Positions 38,603-46,120 of a stretch of 64,000 bases of DNA are shown one piece after another. Both the position numbers and the translations under genes were made by a program. Numbering within the stretch: position 1 is the stretch's first letter; each line of letters opens with the position of its first letter. The notes below the pieces were generated by a model that was not told the DNA's origin, ran no database searches, and saw only the letters and a program-made list of their open reading frames with translations. The stretch covers positions 1,922,001-1,986,000 of the forward strand of contig CAVQEJ010000003.1 of assembly GCA_963711505.1 (NCBI GenBank), given 5' to 3'. This DNA comes from JAGWRA01 sp963711505 (GTDB lineage: Bacteria; Acidobacteriota; Vicinamibacteria; Vicinamibacterales; CAVVIG01).

Positions 38603-38986
38603 GTGGACGTGGAGATCCTGCTGGTGAGTACGGAGTGGCGGCTGCGGGTACCCGTGCGGGCGCAGCTCATCGAGGAGGGCTTCGAGGTCGAGGCGCACGA
38701 GGCGTGGGACTTCGCCGAACTGCTGCTGCGATCGGGCGCGCGCCGGCCCCGGCTCCTCGTCTTCGATGCCACCTCCGAGGACCATCCCGCCGCGCTGCTG
38801 CAGACGCTCTCGCACCTGATGCCGCCCGGGCAGGTGCTCGTCCTCACCGCGCCGAGCGTGCTCGCGCCAGCCGACATCGACGCACTCGGCTTCCCGCACG
38901 TCCTGGCCCGCCCGTTCTCGGTCCGCGACATCGTCGGGCAGGCGGCGCTGCTCCTCGGCCGCGCCGCTCCGAAGACCGGAGACTGA
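38603..38986 (+). CDS. degenerate receiver-like (pseudo-CheY) protein
   Basis: 127 residues if read from the GTG at 38603 (VDVEILLVSTEWRLRVPVRA). The alternating strand/helix order follows a CheY fold: VEILLVSTE, LLVFDAT, QVLVLTAP, HVLARPFSVRDIV. The acidic pocket of strand 1 is missing, the acceptor Asp region is altered (VFDATSED) and the conserved Lys is Arg (ARPF), so phosphorylation is doubtful. A -10-like TATCCT at 38591-38596 would place the transcript start almost on the GTG (leaderless). GTG codons at 38588 and 38609 are alternatives. Confidence 0.65.
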   Translation: MDVEILLVSTEWRLRVPVRAQLIEEGFEVEAHEAWDFAELLLRSGARRPRLLVFDATSEDHPAALLQTLSHLMPPGQVLVLTAPSVLAPADIDALGFPHVLARPFSVRDIVGQAALLLGRAAPKTGD

Positions 38987-39026
38987 ACCCCAGCGACTGC
39001 GGCTCTCGGTGCAGGTGGTCTCCAGG

Positions 39027-39081
39027 GCCGCCACCCGCGTGCGATCGTGAGCTCGGGCGGCCCCTACGCGAGGGGAGAAAC
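39027..39081. repeat. REP-like palindrome related to the 780-840 element
   Basis: GGCCGCCACC (39027-39036) and GGGCGGCCCCTAC (39058-39070) form the arms. GGGGAGAAACGAG follows, as at 827-840. On the minus strand the right arm starts GTAG then GGGCCGCC, the layout of RAYT-recognised REPs. Confidence 0.5.
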
Positions 39082-39100
39082 GAGCGGCGAGCCTCGAGCG

Positions 39101-39167
39101 CCCAGCAATACCCATTGCCCGCTGCCCATTGCTCGTTGCGACGCCCGTAGCCCGTAGCCCGCAGCCG
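39101..39167. repeat. seven-base-period tract (CCATTGC / GCCCGTA type)
   Basis: Heptamers CCATTGC, CCGCTGC, CCATTGC, TCGTTGC, GACGCCC, GTAGCCC, GTAGCCC and GCAGCC run from 39112 to 39167. The part 39111-39138 is nearly the same as the right arm of the hairpin at 59062-59090, so the two loci share ancestry. It lies between the convergent pseudo-receiver and YggT genes. Confidence 0.7.
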
Positions 39168-39174
39168 ACAAGAA

Positions 39175-39402
39175 TCAGATCAGCATCTGCTTCAGGAACT
39201 GCAGCAGGATCAGCAGAATCCAGGGCGAGAAATCGAGCCCGCCGAACGACGGCAGCACGCGCCGGATCGGATCGAGCACCGGCTCGACGAGACCGGTGAT
39301 CAAGCGCACGGCCGGATGGTACGGCGACACGCCAATCCAGGAAATGACGACGTCGGCAATGACGATGAGCGAGTAGAGATCAATCAGCCTGAAGAGCAGC
39401 AT
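39175..39402 (-). CDS. YggT-family small membrane protein
   Basis: 75-76 residues; ATG at 39402 or GTG at 39405. There are two hydrophobic helices (LLFRLIDLYSLIVIADVVISWI and SPWILLILLQFLKQMLI) and the family motif SPYHPAVRLITGLVEPVLDPIRRVLP between them. YggT proteins sit in the inner membrane, and homologues lie near cell-division or ion-homeostasis genes. The length matches a single-repeat YggT. Nothing unusual. Confidence 0.88.
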   Translation of the reverse strand: MLLFRLIDLYSLIVIADVVISWIGVSPYHPAVRLITGLVEPVLDPIRRVLPSFGGLDFSPWILLILLQFLKQMLI

Positions 39403-39491
39403 CACAAGCCCATTGTCCCCCGAACGGCGGCATGGCGAGACACTTCGGTTCGCGCCGGCTCACAACCTGGCGCCCGGGGGGCCAGAACAGC

Positions 39492-39516
39492 GGGTCGAGC
39501 TGAAGCTCGACCCCTA
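39492..39516. repeat. REP-like hairpin providing a stop codon
   Basis: GGGTCGAGC-TGAA-GCTCGACCC (stem 9 bp, 39492-39513), then CTAC. On the minus strand this is GTAG followed by the hairpin. The TAG of that GTAG is the stop codon of the beta-helix membrane protein. Confidence 0.65.
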
Positions 39517-41017
39517 CGGGGATGGCGGCATGTCGCCGCTCTGCGCCGGGCCGACCGGCTGATCGCCACCCACCGTCGGCGGCTGCGGTGCGGGCGTCCA
39601 GCCTCCCGGCTCGAACCGGTGGCCGAACCGCGCGAGCACGGCGGCTCCAAACCCAACGGTCCACGCCGCCCACGAGATCACCGCGCCCAGCAGCACGAAC
39701 AGGCCGAAGAATCCGAAGAAGCCGCCGAGCGATCCCACCAGCCGGCCGAAGATCGTGAACGCATTGATGGCGACCACGCCGACGATCGCCGGCGCGTACG
39801 GCCCGGTCAGCTTCCAGCCGAACCGATCGTCGACGAACCGGCCGACGCTCGACGCCACGGCCGTATAGCCGAGCAGGCCGACGAGCAGCAGCGCAATGAG
39901 GGCGAACGGCACGAGCACGAGCAGCGGAATGCCGATGATCGTCACGACGAGCAGGATGACCGTGAGGATGAGCACCGGCACGAACAGCAACTCGCACGCC
40001 AGCCCGATGAGGCCGGCCTTCACCGGCTCGGCCGCGACGCGGGAGGCGACCGTCTCGGTCTGGCGCGGCGCGACGAGCAGCACCAGACAGACCAGCAGGA
40101 TCAGCAGCGCCATCCGCATCGTCGTCGCCAGGAAGCCGACGAACGGGAAGAAGCCCATCGACGGCCCCCAGAGCCACGAGCCGTGGCGCCAGGGCCGGCC
40201 GCGCAGGAACGACTGGTCGAAGCCGACGGTGCTGACCTTGCCGCCGATCCGGGCGTCGGGATCGCGATCGAGCGTGCCGCCCACGACCGTCACGTCGCCG
40301 TGCACGTCCGCCGTCGGCCCGATGTGCGCGGTCCCACCGACGACGGCCACGTTGCCCCGCACCTCACCGTTGATATGCGCGCTGCCGCCGATGACGGCAA
40401 CGTCACCATCGACCACCTCGTCCCGCCCGATGGTCACGCTGCCGCCGAAGCGGACCACGTCGCCGCTGTGGTGCGCTGACGGCTCGGGCGCAGCCGGCGG
40501 TGCCGGGGGTGCCGCCGCCTCAGGCGCGGCGGGTGTGGCGGGCGCCGACGACGGTGCGGGAGCCGCCGGGGGCTGTGGCGGTGCGGTCTCGCCCGCACCG
40601 GCCGGCGCGCTCAGGCCGAACAACGTCCGCAGGTCGGCGGCCTGCAGGTAGGTCAGCGGCAGCACGAGCGCCGCATCGGTGCCCAGGCGCGACTGCAGTT
40701 CGCTGCCGGTCACCGCCTCGCCGTTGATCGCCACGGTGCCGCCGGTCAGCTCGATCGTGCGGATGTCGTCGCGCGCGCGCTTCGGCGTCAGCACGATGCC
40801 GTTCTGCACCGGCAGCACGTCGAACCGCTGCTCGACGCGCCGGGCGAGCGCCCGATCGGCTCCCGGTCGGGGACGTCGCGGACGTCGTCGTCTGGGCGGC
40901 CGCCGCGCCCGGCGGCAGCAGGCCGGCTCCCAGCAGGACCACGAGCGGCACGACGCGCGCGAACCGGCGCACGCTGCCGGCGGGCCCGGACGAAGGCAGC
41001 GGGTTGGGGATCCTCAT
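39514..41017 (-). CDS. exported bactofilin-like beta-helix domain fused to multi-pass membrane domain (two frameshifts)
   Basis: About 500 residues. The ATG at 41017 follows AAGGAG and opens a signal peptide (RVVPLVVLLGAGLLPPGAAAA). After a frame slip in 40850-40920 (two single-base changes) the protein reads VEQRFDVLPVQNGIVLTPKRARDD. An Ala/Pro linker follows, then a beta-helix of short repeats with GGSVTIG, GDVAVIGGSAHI, GNVAVVGGTAHIG, GDVTVVGGTLD (polymer-forming/bactofilin-like), and at least five membrane helices (from about 270). The C-terminus is Pro-rich. The start overlaps the stop of the preceding gene (ATGA), so the three-gene sigma operon is translationally coupled. It is probably an envelope scaffold or stress effector. 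Confidence 0.75.
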
Positions 41018-41538
41018 CGCGACGACTCCTTTTCCGAGGTCAACAGGCGCTGAATCAGATACAGTGCGACGCCACCGACCGCTTCGATCACCACCAGCGA
41101 GACGGCCACCTTCGGCGTCGCCAGGGCGGCCCCGACCAGCCGGCTGGCCCGCGCCAGCATCGTCCAGATATCGAGGCCGGCGCTCAATCCGACGCTCATC
41201 CAGAGCACGCCGTCGAGCAGCCCGCCGACGAGCTTCACGAATCCCGTCACCAGCAGCGGCAGCAGCACGCGGATGCCGACATACGCGATCGCCGCCCCAC
41301 CGCCGACTCCGCCCGCAATCTGCGCCGGCCGCCGCCAGCCCGGCCGCAGCGGCGATCGATTGGCCCCAACGGTTGCGGCACGGGCGGCGTGGACGATCCG
41401 GCCCGTCAGCGCCGGCGACACGGCGACCGGCGGCAGCGTCTCGAAGACCGCGGCCAGCGCCGCCTCGGCGCGCCCCTCGTCCTCACTCCGCTCGGCTCCC
41501 AGCCAGCGGCTGACCGCCTCGCGCAGATCGTCCGGCAT
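41014..41538 (-). CDS. putative anti-sigma / membrane partner of the ECF sigma factor
   Basis: 174 residues from the ATG at 41538 (AAGGA 10 bases upstream); a GTG at 41580 is possible. The N-terminal region is soluble and charged (MPDDLREAVSRWLGAERSEDEGRAEAAL). Three hydrophobic stretches follow (IAGGVGGGAAIAYVGIRVLLPLLV, LDGVLWMSVGLSAGL, VAVSLVVIEAVGGVALYLI). The position directly after an ECF sigma gene and the cytoplasmic helical head plus membrane part fit an anti-sigma factor, but no ZAS/CHCC motif is present. Its stop TGA overlaps the next ATG. Confidence 0.65.
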   Translation of the reverse strand: MPDDLREAVSRWLGAERSEDEGRAEAALAAVFETLPPVAVSPALTGRIVHAARAATVGANRSPLRPGWRRPAQIAGGVGGGAAIAYVGIRVLLPLLVTGFVKLVGGLLDGVLWMSVGLSAGLDIWTMLARASRLVGAALATPKVAVSLVVIEAVGGVALYLIQRLLTSEKESSR

Positions 41539-41566
41539 CTTCACTTGATCCTTACGGAATTCGCGC

Positions 41567-42152
41567 TCATGCGGTTTCACGTCCCCATCCGGCCGCGCCG
41601 AGGTACCCGGCCAGTTCCTTGCGCGCGCGATGGAGATAGGTCTTCACGGTGCCGAGCGGCAGCTCGGTGATGTCGGCGATCTCGTCGTGCGACAACCCCT
41701 CCTGGTACTGCAGCAGCACGACCTCGCGGTAGGCCGGCCGCAGCCGCGCGATCGCCACGTCGAGCGCCCGCGCCAGCTCGGCACCGGCCGCCGCCGCCTC
41801 GGGCGACCGCGCCGCCGGATCCGGGACGGCCGCCGGTCCCTCCCCGGGCGCCCGCCCGGGGGCGTCGTACGACACGGTCACCGGTTCGGTCCGCCGGCAG
41901 TAGTCGATCGTCGAGGTTGTGGGCGATCCGGAACAGCCAGCTCGAGAACCGGCGCTGGCGATCGTAGGAGTCGAGGCGCGAGAAGGCGCGCAGGAAGGTC
42001 TCCTGGACGAGATCCTCCGCCGCGGCCGCGTCGCGCACCATGCGCACGATCAGACTGTAGACCGGACGCTGGTACCGGTGGACGATGTCGCGGAACGCGC
42101 GCTCCGATCCGCCGAGCACGCGCCCGACCAGCTCGTTGTCGGGTACAGACAC
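41567..42152 (-). CDS. ECF-type RNA polymerase sigma factor (one frameshift)
   Basis: About 195 residues if started at the GTG at 42152 (VSVPDNELVGRVLGGSERAF); an upstream TTG at 42203 is less likely. Region 2 is DIVHRYQRPVYSLIVRMVRDAAAAEDLVQETFLRAF with SSWLFRIAHN. The frame slips near 41903 (HNLTIDYCRR restored by one base). Region 4 is ARLRPAYREVVLLQYQEGLSHDEIADITELPLGTVKTYLHRARKEL. It would be held inactive by the next gene product and direct the downstream envelope protein. There is no visible ribosome-binding site. Confidence 0.88.
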
Positions 42153-42388
42153 GTTGGTGTACAGGCGACAGACTGCCACCGTCCGCACTGCGCAGACGGT
42201 CAACCGTGGTTCTCTGTGTCCTACGAGAATCGGGCGCCCGCGGTTTCAGCGTTGAGCACCGACGGCGGCGATGCGCGCGGCTGGCAAGGCGCGAGTCGCG
42301 AGAATATCGAGAATCTCTGAGCGACGAACAACGCCGCCAGCCGGGATGCAGCCCCGGCCGAATGCCAACGGATTTCCGACTCGGGACA

Positions 42389-43136
42389 CTAGGACCGCGA
42401 GCCGTCCGACCGCCGGCGACCGTTCTCGACGCCGGCCCGGGCCATGCGCGGCCGCGGCAGATCGATGGACGGGCGCGTCACCCGCTCGTACCGCTCGCCG
42501 GCGGTCCGCTGCAGGAAGCCGTCGGTGACGAGCGCCTGCAGCAGCGCTTCCGTTTCGTCGCGTCCGACGTGCCACAGCCGCTGCGCCTGCTCGACGGTGA
42601 GCCGCAGGCTCGGCAGATCGTCGAACTCGCGCCGGATCCGATCGAGCAGGCCGGCGTCGATGTGCGCCAGTTGCGTGTCCCTGGCCTGCCTCGACCGCGC
42701 GGCCCGGCTGCCGGCGCTCGGCGGCGACGCCGACGAGGTACTGCACTTCGGTGAGCAGCCGCGCCGGTGTACACGGCTTGAGCAGGCGGACGTCGGTATC
42801 GGCCGCCTCGCCGCCGTCGGCCGTTCCGGCCCGCGCGCCCGGCCCCGAACGGGCGGCGAGCACGATGAGCGGAATGTCGCGGCGCCGCGGTCCACTCCGC
42901 AGGTGCCGGCAGAACGCCAGGCCGTCGATGCTCGGAATGTCGAGGTCCGCCACGATCGCATCCGGCGCGAGCACGGTGACCAGCTCGAGCGCCTGTACGC
43001 CGTTCTCCGCTTCCGCCACACCGAAGCCCGCACGCCGCAGCGTCTCGGCATACTGCACGCGCAGCGGACGATCGTCCTGCACGAGCATGACGAGCGGTGC
43101 CTTGCGCGAGATGGACGGATCGACGGTGGCTGTCAC
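42389..43136 (-). CDS. response regulator with an orphan winged-helix-like output domain (one frameshift)
   Basis: About 249 residues from the GTG at 43136, with AGGGGGG six bases upstream. The receiver covers about 15-125: acid pocket VQDD, phospho-acceptor in IVADLDIPSIDG (Asp before LDIP) and the Lys in LLKPCTP. The usual Thr/Ser is Ala (IVLAAR). After a frame slip near 42690 the C-terminal domain reads LLDRIRREFDDLPSLRLTV and QAQRLWHVGRDETEALLQALV, the same domain as the 73-residue protein at 32074. No histidine kinase gene is nearby, so it is an orphan regulator. A near-consensus promoter lies upstream. Confidence 0.82.
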
Positions 43137-43188
43137 GGGAGCCCCCCTGGTGGAACGGACGCGGCGTCGTCCGGTGTGGAAGGACCCG

Positions 43189-43217
43189 AGTATAGAAACC
43201 GGTCCCGCCGGTGGCAA
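43189..43217 (-). promoter_or_regulatory. promoter of the response regulator
   Basis: On the minus strand: -35 TTGCCA (43217-43212), a 17-base spacer and -10 TATACT (43194-43189), about 53 bp before the GTG start. This is one of the best promoter matches in the window. Confidence 0.75.
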
Positions 43218-43452
43218 GCGGATTTGCGCGTCGACGGCGCTGCGCGTGAACTTCAGCGATGATGCACTTCGTTCTTGACATTCACGGAAGTGGACACCAG
43301 TCGTCGCGCCGTCGGTCGAATACCCGCAAGCCGCGCGCGATACGAAATCCGTGATCGGCGGAGGCGTCGCCGCGTTCTGTCGGCCGAATGGATCGCACGC
43401 CGCACATGGTGTCGCCACCGGGCTCGCTCGCGCGAGGCCGCAGGTCCGACTG

Positions 43453-43481
43453 TTGTCGTCGTCAACCGGCGGTGGTAGCCT
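43453..43481 (+). promoter_or_regulatory. promoter of the secreted 154-aa protein
   Basis: TTGTCG (43453-43458), 17 bases, TAGCCT (43476-43481). The rest of the 43137-43551 gap holds only a TTGACA at 43275-43280 without a matching -10. Confidence 0.45.
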
Positions 43482-43551
43482 GCGACGAGAGCACTCGTGC
43501 GCGCCGTCCGGTCGTCCATCCGCGCGCATCCGCTGCTGGTGGAGGGTCTCC

Positions 43552-44016
43552 ATGCGTCGTGCGCTGTTCCTGACGTTCGCGTGCCTCGTCTTCCTGCTGC
43601 CGCCGGCCCGGCTCCTCGCGGCCACGGATCCCTGTTCGCTCGTCACCGATCTCGAAGCCCGCCAGCTCGCGGCCGGCACGCTCATCCGCCCCCACGAGCT
43701 GTCCACCGTACGCGGCACGTCGATCTGCAACTGGAAGAACGCGCACGGCATTCCCGTGCTGATGGTGCAGGTCACGCCAACGGACCCCGCCGGGCTGAAG
43801 GCCGGACTCGAGTCGCAGCTTGGACCGATGGGCTACCAGGTGGTGTCCGTCCCGGGGCTGGGCGGCGAGGCGGTGGTCGCCATCCAGAAGGCGAACCCGA
43901 AGCTGGGACTGAACGAGGAGGTGGCGATGCTGAGCGTCAGGGTTGGCAGGCAGGTGATCGGCCTGTCACCCGCCGGCCTGGCAATCCCGGGCCACGGACC
44001 CAAGTTCCTCTGTTGA
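43552..44016 (+). CDS. secreted small protein with DUF3558-like features
   Basis: 154 residues with signal peptide MRRALFLTFACLVFLLPPARLLA. The mature protein starts ATDPCSLVTDLEARQLAAGTL and has STVRGTSICNWKN, a Cys pair (DPCSLV and SICNW) placed as in DUF3558-type lipoproteins of Actinobacteria and many Gram-negative homologues. The C-terminus ends KFLC, a third Cys. It is exported; function unknown. GGTGGAGGG precedes the ATG. It converges with the CapA gene, leaving 59 bp. Confidence 0.75.
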   Translation: MRRALFLTFACLVFLLPPARLLAATDPCSLVTDLEARQLAAGTLIRPHELSTVRGTSICNWKNAHGIPVLMVQVTPTDPAGLKAGLESQLGPMGYQVVSVPGLGGEAVVAIQKANPKLGLNEEVAMLSVRVGRQVIGLSPAGLAIPGHGPKFLC

Positions 44017-44075
44017 AGAAGATAGCCGCCGCAGCCGCCGGCGAGGCTGAAGTAAGCCCCGCGCTCGGCCTTCCC

Positions 44076-45564
44076 CTACTGCCCCGTCCCCATCCCCCCG
44101 ATATCGATGATGCCGACGGCGCCATCGATCCGGATCGACGTGCCGTAGGGGCGGGATAGTCGCTGCAGCCGCTGCAGGATCTCCACGGCTTCGGCGCGGG
44201 TGGCCGGATGCGGAATTCCCCGATCGGCGTTGCGCGCATCGGGATCCAGATCGATCGGATAGAGGCGGATCCGCCGGATCCGGCCGCCGTCGGTACTCGC
44301 TCACCGCGACGACGCTGCGGTACCAGATCGGATCATCGAACGCCCGCTTGCGGAAGTGTTCGTTCAGCTCCACGTCGGTCGTCGTTCGCGGATCCAGGTG
44401 GAACTGCTCGTACTGATCCTCGGCGACCGGCTCCTGCTGGTCGGCCTCGAAGAAGAAGTTGCCGAGGCTGTAGAAGATCGGCTTGCCCTTGTAGATCTCG
44501 ATGCCGCGCAGCCGGTGCGGGCCGTGGGTCACGAACGCGTCGGCCCCGGCGTCGATCGCGTCGTGGGCGAGTTTCGGCAGGAAGTCGGGCGGCGTGTCGC
44601 TCCAGTTGCCCGGCTCGTGCGCGTGGATCGTGGCGACGAGGAAGTCGCTGTCCTCCTTCCCGTCGCGGATGCTCTTCAGGATGCCCTGTTCGTCCGCCGC
44701 GTCCATCGTGTAGCTGACGCCGCCCGCCTGCGGCGCGACGCGGTACGACACCCCGAACAGGGTCAGCTCATCGGCCGGGCCGCCCGCCTCGGCGGCCGGC
44801 CGCGACGCCTTCGGCTGCGCGTCGAGCAGGGCCCGCAGCGCCTTCATCATGTCGGCCGACACCAGCACCCACCGATGCGTGCGCAGCGCGTCGACGCCGG
44901 GGCGCGCCGGCGACTCGCCGAGCGCGTTCATCGCTCGCGACATGGGCGTGAAGCTCGATGCCATCGACACGACGGCGACGCGCCCGCGCGGCGTCTCCAG
45001 GTAGCGGGCCGCCCGCGCCGCCGCGAGACTCTTCCCGGTTCCCGCGTGGACGATGCCGGCCTCGTCCAGCAGGCGATCGGTCGCCTCCATGCCTTCGATG
45101 CCCCAGTCGGTCGTGTGGTTGTTGGCGCGCGACATCAGCGCGAAGCCGAAGCGCTTCAGGCTGGCCACCACGGCAGGGCTTCCAATCAACCACTGCCCGC
45201 CGAACTCGGCCTGCGGATAGCCATGGAACCGCTGCAGGTCGAACGCCGATCCCTCGAAGTTGCCGAAGGCGACGTCGGCCTGCTGCAGCAGCGACGACAG
45301 CGACGCCAGCCCGCCGTTCGCCGACGTCCGGACGGGCCGCGCGACGATGCAGTCGCCGACGGCGGCGAGCGTGAAGCCATCGGGCACGTGCGCCGCCAGC
45401 TCACGGGCCGCCGCGCCGGCGGACGCCGCCCGCGCAGGAGGCTGCGAGGCCGCAGGAGGGGCCGCACCGAGGGCGGCGGCCAGCGGCAGAGCGAGGAGTC
45501 CGGCGAGCACGAGGCCGGTCCGCGGACCGGCCGGCAGAGGCACCGAATGGGGACGCGCAGCCAT
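44076..45564 (-). CDS. CapA-type (PGA synthesis-like) metallophosphatase-fold protein (one frameshift)
   Basis: About 496 residues from the ATG at 45564 (AAGGAAGAG upstream), with a signal peptide and an Ala-rich leader. CapA family motifs: FTLAAVGDCIVARP (metal site 1), FGNFEGS, SRANNHTTDWGIEGM, VATIHAHEPGNWSDTPPDF and VTHGPHRLRGIEIYKGKPIFYSLGNFFFE. The family is linked to poly-gamma-glutamate capsule anchoring, but many members are stand-alone esterase-like proteins. The frame breaks at 44292-44296, one G too many before TAC; the restored frame continues DGGRIRRIRLYPIDLDPDA and stops at 44076. A paralogue lies at 46121. Confidence 0.87.
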
Positions 45565-45895
45565 CGTTCTCTTCCTTGTGAATCCTGTGAATTCGCGTTC
45601 TCGCCCGGAATCCGGCTCGATTGACAAGAAATTACATATTCACCGGTACCCGTCCGCCCCGGTGGTGCTAGCCTTCGAGCGTTCGGCTCCGTCGGGCCGG
45701 TCAGCCACGACGCCATCATCCGCAATCATCGGCAGTGTCCTCATTATTGGGACGCGTTCCGACTCTGCGGGTGGACAACTCGACCGATCGATCGCCATCT
45801 CCGGCGCTCAGCCTTCATATCTACCGCCCATCAGGCGGGCGGACGACTGGCAGCGTCTTTGCCAGTCAGATCGATCGGAGGAGGAGGCAGACGTC
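45565..45895. other. divergent intergenic region between capA-like gene and small membrane protein
   Basis: 331 bp. An AT-rich patch at 45621-45645 contains TTGACA and AATTACATATTC; a similar AATTACA pair lies upstream of the second CapA gene (47571-47585). No open frame with coding character is seen. Confidence 0.35.
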
Positions 45896-46093
45896 ATGGC
45901 TCACACCGACACGTGGACCGACCCGCACCCGATGGTGGCGTGGCGGCAGCTCGTCCACGAGCTGAAGACGGGGCAGTACGAGGCGTCGCAGGCGTGGGAC
46001 CTGGTCGACGCCGTGTGCATGGGCACGCTGCTCCTGATGGCCGCCGGCTCCATCGTCTCGGTGCTGGCCATCCTGCTCGTACACGTCTTCTGA
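45896..46093 (+). CDS. 65-residue single-pass membrane protein
   Basis: MAHTDTWTDPHPMVAWRQLV and the hydrophilic stretch to GQYEASQAWDLVDAV precede one hydrophobic helix (MGTLLLMAAGSIVSVLAILLVHVF). GGAGGAGG lies 9 bases before the ATG. No family is recognised. It sits between the two divergent/convergent CapA-type genes, and its residue mix and strong ribosome-binding site argue that it is real. It may be a small inner-membrane partner of the CapA pair, by position only. Confidence 0.6.
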   Translation: MAHTDTWTDPHPMVAWRQLVHELKTGQYEASQAWDLVDAVCMGTLLLMAAGSIVSVLAILLVHVF

Positions 46094-46120
46094 CGCCGGG
46101 ACGCGGCACACGCCGTCCCT

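Noticed and set aside
43275..43280. A plus-strand promoter at TTGACA upstream of the secreted 154-aa protein
   Set aside because: No -10 match lies 15-19 bases downstream. The TTGTCG/TAGCCT pair at 43453-43481 is better placed.
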